Shown here: in pieces, positions 52,733-63,199 of the stretch
Position numbering within the stretch: the first letter of the stretch is position 1
Layout: every line of letters starts with the position of its first letter
Assembly (NCBI RefSeq): GCF_007474545.1
Contig: NZ_VKOG01000001.1
Span: forward strand, 930,001 to 994,000
DNA: 64,000 nucleotides
Origin: Chryseobacterium binzhouense
GTDB taxonomy: Bacteria > Bacteroidota > Bacteroidia > Flavobacteriales > Weeksellaceae
Direction: 5' to 3'
Made by a program: the position numbers and the translations under genes
Notes under the pieces: generated by a model
Told to the model about the DNA's origin: nothing
Database searches by the model: none
What the model saw: only the letters and a program-made list of their open reading frames with translations

Positions 52733-53557
52733 TTATTTTGCTTTTTCCAGCCCCATTTCACGTTTAAGAACTTTCTTGTAGGTGTAAGAACACATCACGA
52801 TACTGAATTCGTAAAGCAGCAAAAGAGGAAATGCTGCCATAAGCATACTTAGAACATCTGCAGGAGTAATGATGGCTGCAATAACCATAATAAGTACAAT
52901 AGCATGTCTTCTGTAAGTTTTCATAAAAGTGGGGTTCAGAATTCCGATATTGGTAAGGAAATAAATAAGAACCGGAAATAAAAACACAACTCCCATTCCT
53001 AAAACAACCTGCAGGAAAAGAGTGGTATAATCACTCAGATCATACAAAGGAATAATGATATCTGAGATTTTAAATATAACCCCAAAGTTGACTGCAAATG
53101 GTAAAATAAGGAAATATCCGCATAAAACTCCTGTCATAAAGAGAATCCAGACCGAATTGATGATAAAAATAGAGTTCTTTCTTTCATTAGGATGCAGGGC
53201 AGGACTTATAAATCTCCATAATTCCCAGACTATATAAGGAAAAGCAGCTACAACACCTCCAAAAATAGAAACCGCCATCATTACATTAAACTGCTGATAT
53301 AAACGCTGTACACGAACGGGAAATTCTGCGGGCAGAGTAATGCTGTCTTCTCCCAAAACCCAGCGTGAAAACTGATTGACAATTTTAAAAGTTGGAAAAT
53401 CATTTCTGGTAGGACCGAAAAAAATATGATCCATAATCCAGTTAATATTAAACCCAACAACAATTGCTGCTATAATTATGGCAAGAATAGATCTGATAAG
53501 ATGTCCTCTTAGTTCTCCAATATGTCCAAGAAAGGACATTTCTTTTTCTTCGCTCAC
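52733..53557 (-). CDS. tatC: Sec-independent protein translocase subunit TatC
   Basis: A 274-residue protein with six membrane helices. MSFLGHIGELRGHLIRS is the conserved N-terminus (H-L-x-E-L-R), and FGGVVAAFPYIVWELWRFIS carries the conserved F-P-x-x-x-x-E-x-W region, followed by GLHPNERK-type ALHPNERK. It receives folded proteins with twin-arginine signals. No tatA/B gene is in the window. The next gene on the strand, kdsD, ends 103 bp upstream of its start. Confidence 0.96.
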   Translation of the reverse strand: MSEEKEMSFLGHIGELRGHLIRSILAIIIAAIVVGFNINWIMDHIFFGPTRNDFPTFKIVNQFSRWVLGEDSITLPAEFPVRVQRLYQQFNVMMAVSIFGGVVAAFPYIVWELWRFISPALHPNERKNSIFIINSVWILFMTGVLCGYFLILPFAVNFGVIFKISDIIIPLYDLSDYTTLFLQVVLGMGVVFLFPVLIYFLTNIGILNPTFMKTYRRHAIVLIMVIAAIITPADVLSMLMAAFPLLLLYEFSIVMCSYTYKKVLKREMGLEKAK

Positions 53558-53660
53558 AGATAAAAATTTAATGTTTCAAATTTAGTTAAAAGTTTGTTTA
53601 TACCGGAAGCAGAATATTTGATTCCGGAAATTGCAAATCTTGTTTAATCTAATACCAAAT

Positions 53661-54620
53661 CTAATTAATTCCCTCATCCAACAATTTGTGCAGATCAATA
53701 ATTCCGAAATATTTTCCGTTTTCTGTGACTACAAGCTGTCCTATATTATTGTCTTTTAAGATTTTCATTGCTTCTTTTGCCAGTGCATCTTTCTCAATTG
53801 TTTTTGGCTGTGAAGACATAATGTCTTTTGCCAAAGTTTCAGATATGTCATTGCCGTTTAAAAGCATTCTTCTTAAATCTCCGTCTGTGATAACGCCTAC
53901 AAGCTTTTCACCGTCTGTTACAACCGTTATTCCGTGGCTTGATGCACTGATAGATATAATTACATCTTTTATTGACGCATTTTCAGACACATACGGTTTC
54001 TGTGAAGATAAAAACTGCTCAACTTTTGCCGTTAAATTTTTTCCCAGGCTTCCACCCGGATGAAATTTGGCAAAATCATTTTCCTTAAAATCATTCAGCT
54101 CCATCAGGCAGACTGCCAAAGCATCTCCCAAAGCCATTTGGATGGTGGTTGAACTTGTAGGAGCCAGTTTATTGGGACAGGCTTCCAGATCAACATGTGT
54201 ATCCAGAATTACATCAGCATATACGGCTAATTTGCTTGTTCGGTTTCCGGTCATCCCAATAAGTGCAGAAGAATAATCTTTAAGATAGGTAACCAGATTG
54301 GCAATTTCAGGAGAATTTCCGGAATTGGATATGCACAAAACAACATCCTGTTTCTGGATAACCCCCAAATCGCCATGAATCGCTTCAGAAGCGTGTAAAA
54401 ACTGAGCAGGAGTCCCCGTCGAATTTAATGTTGCCACAATTTTATTGCCTACATGAGCAGATTTCCCGATTCCTACCACAATTAATTTTCCTTTAGCCGA
54501 ATGAATAATTTCTATGGCTTTCACAAATTCGTCACCAATTCTGTCTTTCAGTTTTTCTAATTCGGAGATTTCAATTGAAAGGGTGTTTTTTGCAATTGAG
54601 ATAATCGAGTCTCTTTCCAT
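53661..54620 (-). CDS. kdsD: D-arabinose 5-phosphate isomerase
   Basis: A 319-residue protein with a SIS domain (about 30-175: VVGIGKSAHVGNKIVATLNS, then VLCISNSGNSPEIANLV and LAPTSSTTIQMALGDALAV) and two CBS domains (about 205-318). Length and order are those of KdsD/GutQ. It makes arabinose 5-phosphate from ribulose 5-phosphate, the first step to Kdo for lipopolysaccharide, and acts in the cytoplasm. It starts divergently from recQ, with 143 bp between. Confidence 0.95.
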   Translation of the reverse strand: MERDSIISIAKNTLSIEISELEKLKDRIGDEFVKAIEIIHSAKGKLIVVGIGKSAHVGNKIVATLNSTGTPAQFLHASEAIHGDLGVIQKQDVVLCISNSGNSPEIANLVTYLKDYSSALIGMTGNRTSKLAVYADVILDTHVDLEACPNKLAPTSSTTIQMALGDALAVCLMELNDFKENDFAKFHPGGSLGKNLTAKVEQFLSSQKPYVSENASIKDVIISISASSHGITVVTDGEKLVGVITDGDLRRMLLNGNDISETLAKDIMSSQPKTIEKDALAKEAMKILKDNNIGQLVVTENGKYFGIIDLHKLLDEGIN

Positions 54621-54700
54621 TATTGTTTAAATTAAAATGCAGATTACCAAAGTTTTTAGTTTATACACTGTATAAATAGAGGGCTTAAAAAATCTATTGC

Positions 54701-54731
54701 TTTTGTTTTAACTAAAATTTTTATAACTTTG
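54701..54731 (+). promoter_or_regulatory. Promoter of recQ
   Basis: TTTTG (54701-54705), 18 bp, TAACTTTG (54724-54731): good -33 and -7 elements, 32 bp before the ATG. Confidence 0.75.
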
Positions 54732-54763
54732 GATTGGATGCAAATTTAGCAATACAAAATTAG

Positions 54764-56968
54764 ATGAGTGCAAAAAAAGCCAATTTATCAGGCGAATTGA
54801 AAAAATACTTTGGGTTTTCTACCTTTAAAGGACAACAGGAAGAAATCATCAGTAATCTTTTGGATGGAAAAGATATTTTTGTGCTAATGCCTACCGGTGG
54901 CGGGAAGTCGCTGTGTTATCAGCTTCCGGCTCTTATTTCCGAAGGTACTGCAATAGTTGTTTCACCTTTAATAGCCCTGATGAAAAATCAGGTAGATGCG
55001 GTGAACGGATTATCGTCAGAAAGCGGTGTTGCGCATGTTCTGAACTCTTCTCTGAACAAAACACAGACCAAACAGGTCTTTGATGATATTAAAAGCGGAA
55101 AAACAAAACTTTTATATGTAGCTCCGGAATCACTGATTAAGGAAGATTATCTGGATTTTCTGAAAGATGTAAAAATTTCTTTCTTTGCGATAGACGAGGC
55201 TCACTGTATTTCAGAATGGGGACATGATTTCAGACCCGAATACAGAAATTTAAAATCAATAATAGATAAAATTGCCAATGTGCCGGTAATTGCCTTAACG
55301 GCAACTGCAACTCCTAAAGTACAGGATGATATTCAAAAAACTTTAGGGATGACCAATGCTTTGGTTTTTAAAGAAAGTTTTAACAGACCCAATTTGTTTT
55401 ACGAGGTAAGACCGAAAGTAAATATTGATAAGGAAATTGTAAAATTCATCAATAAAAATAAAGGAAAATCGGGGATTGTATATTGCCTGAGCCGAAGAAA
55501 AGTGGAAGAATTTGCCCAGCTTCTTCAGGTAAACGGAATCAATGCGCTTCCTTATCACGCAGGTTTAGACCAAAAGGTAAGAGTTGCCAATCAGGATAAG
55601 TTTCTGATGGAAGAGGCAGATGTAATTGTAGCAACCATAGCTTTTGGAATGGGGATTGATAAGCCGGATGTCCGTTTTGTAATTCATTATGATTTCCCGA
55701 AATCTCTGGAAAGTTATTATCAGGAAACGGGACGGGCAGGACGCGATGGAGGCGAAGGGTACTGTCTTGCCTTCTATGATCCGAAAGATATTGAAAAGCT
55801 TGAAAAATTTCTTGCCCAAAAACCAGTCTCCGAAAGAGAAATAGGTTTGCAGCTGCTGAATGAAGTGGTAGGTTATGCAGAAACGTCAATGAGCAGAAGA
55901 CAGTATATTTTGTATTATTTTGGTGAAAAGTTTGATCCTGTAAACGGTGACGGAGCCAATATGTGCGATAATTCTGCAAATCCGCCTAAGCTGAAAGAAG
56001 CAACAGAAGATCTGAAAAAAGTTTTACAGCTGATTGATGAAACTAAAGAGAAATTTAAAGCAAAGGATTTAATTTCTGTTATTGTCGGAAAAGAAACCGC
56101 TGTTACCAAATCTTATAAATTAGAACAAAGCTCTTTTTTCGGTTTTGGAAAAGAAGAAAAAGACAACTACTGGAAAACTATCCTAAGACAGGCAACGGTT
56201 CAGAATTTTTTAACCAAAGATATTGAAACATACGGCGTTTTAAAGATTGCCGAAAAAGGAAAAAAAGTATTAAGCGGAGAGTGTAAAGAAGCATTCCAAA
56301 TCGCTGAAGACCGCGAATTTGATTTAACGCAGAGCAAAGCAGAAAGCGATCAGGTTCAGATGCAGTCAGGAGGCGGATTAGATCAAAATCTTTTTGCCCT
56401 TCTGAAAGACTTGCGGAAAAAAATTGCTAAAAAACATGAGATTCCGCCGTATACGGTTTTTATGGATCCAAGTCTGGAAGATATGACCGTGCAGTATCCT
56501 GTCACTGTAGAAGAAATTGCAAAAATTTATGGAGTAGGAGAGGGAAAAGCCAAAAAATACGGGAAAGAGTTTGCTGATTTTATAGCAAAATATGTGGAAG
56601 ATAATAATATTGAACGTACTCAGGACATGGTTCTGAAGCAGGTTGCAAACAAATCCAGCCATAAAGTTTTTATCATTCAGAATACCGATAAAAAAATTGA
56701 CCTTGAAGATATTGCAAGAGCCAAAAATCTTTCGATGAGTGAGCTTCTTAAGGAAATGGAACGTATCGTTTATCAGGGTACAAAGTTGAATATTGACTAT
56801 TATATCGAAGAGAATTTTGATGAAGATATTGTGGATGATTTTATGGAGTTTATGCGTGAATCGGAAAGCGACAGTATGAAAGTCTTGCTGGATGAGTTTG
56901 GTGATGAGCTATCTGATGATGAGGTAAGAATACTCAGAATTAAATTCATTTCTGATGTCGCTAATTAG
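54764..56968 (+). CDS. recQ: ATP-dependent DNA helicase RecQ
   Basis: A 734-residue protein. Walker A is [17 protein letters not shown], motif II is [17 protein letters not shown], the aromatic loop follows, motif VI is [12 protein letters not shown], and the RQC region (about 350-520) and an HRDC-like part (about 545-620) come after. The RQC zinc site is abnormal: the Cys cluster of typical RecQ is reduced to one Cys in GANMCDNS. The C-terminal 100 residues are an extension rich in acidic residues. It unwinds 3'-5' at broken or stalled forks. Confidence 0.94.
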   Translation: MSAKKANLSGELKKYFGFSTFKGQQEEIISNLLDGKDIFVLMPTGGGKSLCYQLPALISEGTAIVVSPLIALMKNQVDAVNGLSSESGVAHVLNSSLNKTQTKQVFDDIKSGKTKLLYVAPESLIKEDYLDFLKDVKISFFAIDEAHCISEWGHDFRPEYRNLKSIIDKIANVPVIALTATATPKVQDDIQKTLGMTNALVFKESFNRPNLFYEVRPKVNIDKEIVKFINKNKGKSGIVYCLSRRKVEEFAQLLQVNGINALPYHAGLDQKVRVANQDKFLMEEADVIVATIAFGMGIDKPDVRFVIHYDFPKSLESYYQETGRAGRDGGEGYCLAFYDPKDIEKLEKFLAQKPVSEREIGLQLLNEVVGYAETSMSRRQYILYYFGEKFDPVNGDGANMCDNSANPPKLKEATEDLKKVLQLIDETKEKFKAKDLISVIVGKETAVTKSYKLEQSSFFGFGKEEKDNYWKTILRQATVQNFLTKDIETYGVLKIAEKGKKVLSGECKEAFQIAEDREFDLTQSKAESDQVQMQSGGGLDQNLFALLKDLRKKIAKKHEIPPYTVFMDPSLEDMTVQYPVTVEEIAKIYGVGEGKAKKYGKEFADFIAKYVEDNNIERTQDMVLKQVANKSSHKVFIIQNTDKKIDLEDIARAKNLSMSELLKEMERIVYQGTKLNIDYYIEENFDEDIVDDFMEFMRESESDSMKVLLDEFGDELSDDEVRILRIKFISDVAN

Positions 56969-57171
56969 ACATGATTTTAATTTCAATGTTAGAAATACGA
57001 CAAAAAAATTAATATAGTTTGGTAAAAGTTTTTACGATACAAAGCAAATAACAATCCTTCTTGTAAATATTTTTTGACCAGAAGAAGAACCGATTTTTAA
57101 TTAATTATATCATCAATAATCATTCTTCAAAATTTGAGGATTTATTTTAAAGTCAGTAAATTTATCATTAC

Positions 57172-57179
57172 TAATTTTG
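57172..57179 (+). promoter_or_regulatory. -7 element right before the glycosyltransferase ATG
   Basis: TAATTTTG ends four bases before the ATG at 57184, so the mRNA would begin at or next to the start codon. No TTTG at the usual distance was found. Confidence 0.45.
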
Positions 57180-57183
57180 CAGG

Positions 57184-58266
57184 ATGAACAAGAGAATTAC
57201 CGTCATATTTATTTTGCCCGATTTGGAAACCGGTGGAGCAGAAAGAATTGTTACCACTATTGCCAATCACCTGTCAAGAGATTTTTTTGACCCTAAAATT
57301 TTATTGTTGAGAAAACAGGGCGGTTACTTGGATTTACTGAAAAAAGATGTTGAAATTATTGATATAAAAACTGAAAGAATAAGACACTCTTTAAAGCCAA
57401 TTCTGAAAGAAATTTACAAACGAAAGCCCGATATTGTTTTTTCCGGATTTGGTGAAGTTAATGCTTACCTGTCATTATTTATAAAGCTTTTTCCTAATAC
57501 AAAATTTATTGCCAGAGAAACCAATGTGGTTTCAGAGCACGTTACCCGAAAAGAAATCAGATTTTTCTATAAATTTTACAACAATTATCATCAGATCATT
57601 GCCCAAAGTGACGATATGATGAAAGATTTAACGGGTAATTTTGATGTAAAACCATCTAAAATTGTTAAAATTAATAATCCTGTCGATTTTGATTTTATTA
57701 ATTCTAAACTTGCCATTTCCAATAAACCGGAAAGTTTCAGATACAATTACAAAAACGTTGTGGCAATCGGTAATCTATCTGCCAGAAAAGGTTTTGATAA
57801 TTTGCTGAAAGTTTTTTCCCGGCTCAAAAATGAAAACATTCTGCTTCATATTTTGGGTGATGGGCGAGATAAAGAAATACTTCATCAGATGAAAGATTTT
57901 CTTGGTTTGAAACATGTAATTTTTCACGGTAGACAAGAAAATCCGTATCGGTTTTTGAAATTTGCAGATCTGTTTATTCTCTCTTCAAGGTATGAAGGGT
58001 TTCCCAATGTTTTGCTTGAAGCCGGAGCTTGTGGCACATACGCCTTAGCGAATAACTGTCCGGGAGGAATTAATGAAATTATTCAAAACGGAATCAATGG
58101 CGAAGTTTCGGATATTGATAATCATGAAGAGTTTTCGCAGATGATTTTGCAGGCTTTACATCGGGAACATGATGCTGATGCTATTAAAAATTGCATTAAA
58201 TCAAGATTTTCTAAAGAAATTATTTTAGATCGTTATGAAAATGTTTTAAAAGATGTTTTGAATTAG
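57184..58266 (+). CDS. Family 4 glycosyltransferase (GT-B)
   Basis: A 360-residue GT4 protein. The N-terminal domain opens with FILPDLETGGAERIVTTIAN (donor/acceptor loop), and the C-terminal domain has VAIGNLSARKGFDNLLKVFS, LHILGDGRDK and the E-x7-E motif in SSRYEGFPNVLLEAGACGTY. It transfers a sugar from a nucleotide donor, presumably to a lipid- or cell-surface glycan. The acceptor cannot be told; no other glycan gene is adjacent. kdsD is 2.5 kb away but in a separate unit. Confidence 0.93.
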   Translation: MNKRITVIFILPDLETGGAERIVTTIANHLSRDFFDPKILLLRKQGGYLDLLKKDVEIIDIKTERIRHSLKPILKEIYKRKPDIVFSGFGEVNAYLSLFIKLFPNTKFIARETNVVSEHVTRKEIRFFYKFYNNYHQIIAQSDDMMKDLTGNFDVKPSKIVKINNPVDFDFINSKLAISNKPESFRYNYKNVVAIGNLSARKGFDNLLKVFSRLKNENILLHILGDGRDKEILHQMKDFLGLKHVIFHGRQENPYRFLKFADLFILSSRYEGFPNVLLEAGACGTYALANNCPGGINEIIQNGINGEVSDIDNHEEFSQMILQALHREHDADAIKNCIKSRFSKEIILDRYENVLKDVLN

Positions 58267-58323
58267 ATAAAACATTTAATATTCCTAAATTTACGCTCAA
58301 TTTCGTTAAACATTATTTCGAGT

Positions 58324-58674
58324 ATGAAAAAACTTCCGAAATTAGGTTGTGTCTGTGAAAAACACGATCTGATTGAATCTGAATACAGAACTTCAACGGT
58401 GGGAACTGATTTCACCGATGGCAGAAATGCTGAAATAAGTATTATTCAGTGCAGACTTTGTCAGAGAATCTGGCTTAAGTATGAAATTGAGTCTCCGGAT
58501 AATCCCCAATATTCAAGATGGTACAAAGGAATTATTGCCAAAAAAGAAGTTGCCGTAATGAAACCGGAAAACGCAGTTGAATATTTGGAAAATCTTGACT
58601 GGTACATTTGTGGTGGTCCTTATTTTGGAAATAAAGAAGTTTTTAGACAGGGTAATCTCAGTTTTGATATTTAA
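58324..58674 (+). CDS. Hypothetical protein with possible zinc site (116 aa)
   Basis: A 116-residue soluble protein. Two cysteine pairs, GCVCEKH near the N-terminus and IQCRLCQRIW at about residues 42-51, could hold one zinc ion as a small rubredoxin-like or ribbon fold. The middle includes an aromatic stretch YSRWYKGIIAKKE. No family recognised. It is a single gene, 57 bp after the glycosyltransferase, which might place both on one mRNA. Confidence 0.75.
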   Translation: MKKLPKLGCVCEKHDLIESEYRTSTVGTDFTDGRNAEISIIQCRLCQRIWLKYEIESPDNPQYSRWYKGIIAKKEVAVMKPENAVEYLENLDWYICGGPYFGNKEVFRQGNLSFDI

Positions 58675-58709
58675 AATTCTCTTTTAAATAAAGTTGTAAT
58701 TATTTTCAA

Positions 58710-59192
58710 ATGAATGCAAAATTTTTACTAATAATCTTTGGAACTATTATTTTAGTCGGATGTAAAAGTCCAAAAGATAAAATCACAGATACTGTTCTTT
58801 ATCAAGATAGTGTTGGTTATTGGAACTATGAATGGGATAGAACAGGAGTTGAAGATTATGGTTTTACTTTTAAATTTTTAAGGAAAAATAAGCTTCAAAA
58901 GTTATCATTTAATAAAATTAAGAACAAAAGATGGATGTGGAATGATTATCCATATGATGAGTCTATTTATAGATGGGGCGTTACTGATGATTCAATTTTC
59001 ACTTTCATGAATTATGACTCAAAAATAAAAATTACCAAATACAATAATGATACAATCTGGCTTAATGATAAAGAAAGAAATAGGAAAATGCTTTTAATTA
59101 AGGTAAAGGGAGAATTAAATATAGAAAAGTCTATTGAAGTAAAAGCTGGGGACGGAGATGCAGGTAAAGAAATTCAACCGCTAGATATTTAA
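58710..59192 (+). CDS. Small lipoprotein of unknown function (160 aa)
   Basis: A 160-residue protein with a lipoprotein signal, MNAKFLLIIFGTIILVGC, and Cys18 in the lipobox LVGC. The mature part is polar with many Trp and Tyr residues (YWNYEWDRTGVEDYGFTFKF, then RWMWNDYPYDES), a pattern of a small beta-sheet domain. No family recognised. It lies 35 bp after the preceding gene on the same strand. Confidence 0.75.
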   Translation: MNAKFLLIIFGTIILVGCKSPKDKITDTVLYQDSVGYWNYEWDRTGVEDYGFTFKFLRKNKLQKLSFNKIKNKRWMWNDYPYDESIYRWGVTDDSIFTFMNYDSKIKITKYNNDTIWLNDKERNRKMLLIKVKGELNIEKSIEVKAGDGDAGKEIQPLDI

Positions 59193-59238
59193 TTCCCGTC
59201 ATCTGACATACCGCTCAAAAAAACCTGACAAAACTTAC

Positions 59239-59269
59239 TTTGCCTGTTCTAAATTATTCAGTAAATTTG
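59239..59269 (+). promoter_or_regulatory. Promoter of lpdA
   Basis: TTTG (59239-59242), 19 bp, TAAATTTG (59262-59269), an exact match to the Bacteroidota consensus, 41 bp before the ATG. Confidence 0.85.
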
Positions 59270-59310
59270 TAAGAATCAGTCAACAGATAATAAATAAATT
59301 AAAATATACA

Positions 59311-60714
59311 ATGAGTCAATTCGATGTTACCGTAATCGGTTCTGGTCCTGGAGGTTATGTTGCTGCTATTCGTGCAGCACAATTGGGTTTCAAAACCGCA
59401 ATTATTGAGAAATATCCAACTTTAGGCGGAACTTGTCTTAATGTTGGGTGTATTCCGTCAAAAGCACTTTTAGACAGCTCTGAGCATTTTGAAAACGCAA
59501 AACACAATTTCGAAAATCACGGGATTATCATTAATGAGCCAAAGGCAGACATCGCAAGAATGATTGCCAGAAAAAACGAAGTGGTAGAGCAGACAACAAA
59601 AGGAATTAACTTCCTGATGGATAAAAACAAAATTACTGTTTTTGAAGGTGTTGGAAGCTTCGAATCTGCAACTCAGATTAAAGTTACAAAAAACGATGGT
59701 TCTTCTGAAACTATCGATTCTAAATATACCATTATTGCAACAGGTTCTAAACCGTCATCCTTACCTTTCATCACTTTAGATAAAGAAAGAGTAATTACTT
59801 CTACTGAAGCTTTAAATTTAAAAGAAATTCCTAAGCATTTAGTCGTAATCGGAGGGGGGGTAATTGGTCTTGAATTAGGTTCGGTTTACTTAAGATTAGG
59901 TTCTCAGGTAACTGTCGTTGAATTTATGGATAAAATCATTCCTACAATGGATGGAGCTTTAAGCAAAGAATTGACTAAAGTTCTTAAAAAGCAGGGAATG
60001 AAGTTTATGCTTTCCACAGCGGTTTCTGCAGTGGAAAGAAGCGGAGATTCTGTAAAAATTACAGCAAAAGACAAAAAAGGAGAAGAGGTTACAGTTGAAG
60101 GAGATTACTGTTTGGTTTCTGTAGGCAGAAGACCTTTCACAGATGGTCTTGCTCTTGAAAAAGCAGGTGTTGAACTAGATGAAAGAGGAAGAATTAAAAC
60201 CAACGATCATTTACAGACAAACGTTGCCAATATTTATGCAATCGGTGATGTGATAAAAGGTGCGATGCTTGCTCACAAAGCTGAGGAAGAGGGAGTTTTT
60301 GTTGCTGAAACTTTAGCGGGACAAAAACCTCACATCAACTATAACTTAATTCCCGGAGTTGTGTACACTTGGCCGGAAGTTGCTGGAGTTGGAAAGACAG
60401 AAGAGCAATTGAAAGAAGAAGGAGTTGCCTATAAAGTAGGAACTTTCCCGATGAGAGCTTTAGGCAGAAGCCGCGCAAGCGGTGACGTGGATGGTTTGGT
60501 GAAGATTATCGCTGATGAAAAAACAGATGAGGTTCTTGGCTTCCACATGATTGGTGCAAGAGCTGCCGATTTAATTGCTGAAGGAGTTATTGCAATGGAA
60601 TTCCGTGCAAGTGCAGAAGATATTGCAAGAAGTTCTCATGCGCACCCAACGTATGCAGAAGCTATTAAGGAAGCTGCTTTGGATGCTACAGGCAAAAGAG
60701 CGCTTCATATGTAA
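59311..60714 (+). CDS. lpdA: Dihydrolipoyl dehydrogenase
   Basis: A 467-residue flavoprotein. FAD-binding VIGSGPGGYVAAIRAAQLG, redox disulfide GGTCLNVGCIPSK (Cys pair C-x4-C), NAD-binding VIGGGVIGLELGSVYLRLG, YAIGDV, and the catalytic His-x4-Glu in HAHPTYAEAIKEA. It reoxidises lipoyl groups of the 2-oxoacid dehydrogenases and of the glycine cleavage system. It is monocistronic, with its own promoter and terminator. Confidence 0.97.
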   Translation: MSQFDVTVIGSGPGGYVAAIRAAQLGFKTAIIEKYPTLGGTCLNVGCIPSKALLDSSEHFENAKHNFENHGIIINEPKADIARMIARKNEVVEQTTKGINFLMDKNKITVFEGVGSFESATQIKVTKNDGSSETIDSKYTIIATGSKPSSLPFITLDKERVITSTEALNLKEIPKHLVVIGGGVIGLELGSVYLRLGSQVTVVEFMDKIIPTMDGALSKELTKVLKKQGMKFMLSTAVSAVERSGDSVKITAKDKKGEEVTVEGDYCLVSVGRRPFTDGLALEKAGVELDERGRIKTNDHLQTNVANIYAIGDVIKGAMLAHKAEEEGVFVAETLAGQKPHINYNLIPGVVYTWPEVAGVGKTEEQLKEEGVAYKVGTFPMRALGRSRASGDVDGLVKIIADEKTDEVLGFHMIGARAADLIAEGVIAMEFRASAEDIARSSHAHPTYAEAIKEAALDATGKRALHM

Positions 60715-60756
60715 GAATAACAAAAGAACTGTTATTTACATTTTAAAATTATATAG

Positions 60757-60790
60757 AATGCAGAAATATTTTGATGTTTCTGCATTTTAA
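60757..60790 (+). terminator. Terminator after lpdA
   Basis: AATGCAGAAA (60757-60766) and TTTCTGCATT (60777-60786) with a T-rich tail. Confidence 0.75.
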
Positions 60791-60832
60791 TTTCAAATTA
60801 TGTAGTAATTTTGATAGGTTAAAAATTATTTT

Positions 60833-63061
60833 ATGAAAATAAAACGTTTACTCTGTTTATCAGTAATTATATTCTTATCTTCTTTAACGAAAGCACAAGA
60901 TTTTTTTACTGTATTTAATGAAAGAAGTATTTCAACCGATTCTAAATCCAGAACGGTACAACCGGAAAAATATCTTACCTATAAGCTCAATGTTGAAGAT
61001 TTGAAAGCTTATATTAAATCTGTACCGCAATTAAGTGATATGGATTCTAAAGAAAATGCAAGCATTATTGTATTACCGATGCCAAATGGAACAAAAGCCA
61101 AGTTTAAAATTTGGAAATCTTCTGTTATGGAGAACGAACTTGCAGCTAAATTTCCGAATATCGTGACATTTACGGGGCAGGGTGTGGATGACCGTTATGC
61201 AACAGTAAAATTAGATTTTACTGAGCTTGGATTCCACGCTCAGATAAAATCTGTGGTAACCGGAGATTTATATATTGATCCGTATGCACAAAATGACAAT
61301 ACTCATTATGTTGTCTATAAGAAAGAAGACTTAAGGGATAATCACGCTAGAAGTTGTAAAGTTCAGGATGATCTGCATGTCGAAAAAAAGATCGAGCAGA
61401 AAAGCGTAACTCCAAGCGTAGGTAATCAGATAAGAATTTTTAGACTAGCTGTTGCGTGTACAGGTGAATATGCCATTGCAGCAACCGGAAACCCTTCACC
61501 TACTGTAGCGCAAACTCTTTCTGCGATTGTTACTACAGTAAATAGGGTTAATGGTGTTTATGAACAAGATTTGGCGGTACGATTAATATTAGTGGCAAAT
61601 CAAACGAGTATCATTTTTACAAATCCTTCTACTGATCCCTTTACCGGAAATAATGATGCTTTTACATTAATAGATGAAAGCCAGATAAATATTGATGCGT
61701 ATATTGGTAATGATAATTATGATATAGGACATACCTTTAGTACAGGAGGAGGAGGTTTAGCAGGATTAGGCGTAATCTGTAATAATTCTTCAAAAGGAAG
61801 CGGAATTACAGGCTCACCATTTCCTGTTGGTGACCCTTATGATATAGATTATGTAGCACACGAAATAGGACATCAGTTTGGTGGACCCCATACTTTCAAT
61901 GCTACAACAGGCAGCTGTAATGGTAATAGGTCTGCGGCTAATGCAGTAGAGCCGGGAAGTGGGGTAACTATTATGGCATACGCAGGAATTTGCGGATCTA
62001 CAAATGATCTAGCTAATAATAGTATTGCAATTTTTCATACGCGTTCATTTCAATCAATAACTACAAAAGTTCAATCAACATTTTGTCAGGTGACAACCCC
62101 TGTGTCAAATACAGCTCCGGTAGTTAATGCCGGAAATGATTACACTATACCAGTTAATACACCTTTTAAATTAACGGGTTCTGCAACTGATGCACAGGCA
62201 AATGCGCTTACCTATTGTTGGGAGCAAAATGACACTGGACCTGCGGGAAACTGGAATGTTCCGACAGGAAATGCACCTTTATTCAGATCATATTTACCAA
62301 CGACAGTTCCACACCGTTACTTTCCAAGACTTCAGGATGTTTTGAACAATCAGGTAACAATAGGCGAGTTTTGGCCAAATTATGCAAGATCTATGGAGTT
62401 TAGATTAACCGTTAGAGATAATAATGCCGGCTGTGGCGGAGTGGCAAATGATGATGTTATAATTACTGTTAATGGTACTTCTGGTCCTTTCAGAGTAACA
62501 TCACCTTCTACAGCAGTATCATGGGCAGGTAACAGTTCTCAAACTGTAACATGGAATGTAGCAAACACAACTCTGGCGCCTGTAAACTGTGCAAATGTTA
62601 GTATTTTACTTTCCACAGACGGAGGTCTTACTTATCCTATTACAATTCTGGCTTCAACACCAAATGATGGTTCTCAGGTAATTACTGTTCCAAATGTCAA
62701 CACATCTCAGGCGAGAATTATGGTGGCAAGCGTAGGAAATGTTTTTTACCATATTAATCCGGCTACATTTAGTATTACCCAGACATTAAGTGTGGATGAA
62801 GCTTCAATGGATGATGATGCATTTGTAATATATCCTAATCCGAGCAAAGGGATTTTAAATGTAAAATTCACTAAGCAGAACGATAACCATGATATCACTG
62901 TTTATGATATGAGTGGTAAATTGGTTTTCAGAAAATTAAACAACACAGTAAACAAAGAAAGAATTGCAACATACAATTTAAGCAGTTTGATAAAAGGTGA
63001 ATATATAATCAGCATTAAATCTAAAACGATTGACAAATCAATAAAATGGATTAAAGAATAG
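60833..63061 (+). CDS. Secreted reprolysin-type zinc metalloprotease with T9SS sorting domain
   Basis: A 742-residue protein. Signal peptide (MKIKRLLCLSVIIFLSSLTKA), propeptide-like region (about 25-190), M12B/reprolysin-like domain (about 195-420) with the zinc motif HEIGHQFGGPH and the Met-turn IMAYAGICG, an Ig-like domain with VVNAGNDYTIPVNTPFKLTG, a beta-sandwich, and a C-terminal sorting domain (about 668-742: VIYPNPSKGILNVKF, then VYDMSGKLVFRKL, ending SIKWIKE). It should cross the outer membrane by the type IX system and act outside the cell. Confidence 0.93.
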   Translation: MKIKRLLCLSVIIFLSSLTKAQDFFTVFNERSISTDSKSRTVQPEKYLTYKLNVEDLKAYIKSVPQLSDMDSKENASIIVLPMPNGTKAKFKIWKSSVMENELAAKFPNIVTFTGQGVDDRYATVKLDFTELGFHAQIKSVVTGDLYIDPYAQNDNTHYVVYKKEDLRDNHARSCKVQDDLHVEKKIEQKSVTPSVGNQIRIFRLAVACTGEYAIAATGNPSPTVAQTLSAIVTTVNRVNGVYEQDLAVRLILVANQTSIIFTNPSTDPFTGNNDAFTLIDESQINIDAYIGNDNYDIGHTFSTGGGGLAGLGVICNNSSKGSGITGSPFPVGDPYDIDYVAHEIGHQFGGPHTFNATTGSCNGNRSAANAVEPGSGVTIMAYAGICGSTNDLANNSIAIFHTRSFQSITTKVQSTFCQVTTPVSNTAPVVNAGNDYTIPVNTPFKLTGSATDAQANALTYCWEQNDTGPAGNWNVPTGNAPLFRSYLPTTVPHRYFPRLQDVLNNQVTIGEFWPNYARSMEFRLTVRDNNAGCGGVANDDVIITVNGTSGPFRVTSPSTAVSWAGNSSQTVTWNVANTTLAPVNCANVSILLSTDGGLTYPITILASTPNDGSQVITVPNVNTSQARIMVASVGNVFYHINPATFSITQTLSVDEASMDDDAFVIYPNPSKGILNVKFTKQNDNHDITVYDMSGKLVFRKLNNTVNKERIATYNLSSLIKGEYIISIKSKTIDKSIKWIKE

Positions 63062-63086
63062 TTGATTTAAAATTAAAGCTAAACAG

Positions 63087-63114
63087 AAGAGAAGTATTTT
63101 TTGCTTCTCTTTTT
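63087..63114 (+). terminator. Terminator after the metalloprotease
   Basis: AAGAGAAG (63087-63094) and CTTCTCTT (63104-63111) with loop TATTTTTTG and a T run. Confidence 0.8.
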
Positions 63115-63173
63115 CATTTTAAATGATCTCTAATTGAATTGATTTAGATTAAACTCTCCAACTTATTTTTCCT

Positions 63174-63181
63174 TATCTTTG
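63174..63181 (+). promoter_or_regulatory. -7 element of the CvfB-like gene
   Basis: TATCTTTG matches TAnnTTTG, 18 bp before the ATG at 63200. The -33 element is not clear. Confidence 0.55.
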
Positions 63182-63199
63182 TCAGCTAAATAATCATTA

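Noticed and set aside
54764-56968. recQ as part of the defence repertoire
   Set aside because: It is far from the element, has a housekeeping promoter and the full RecQ architecture; it is ordinary repair.
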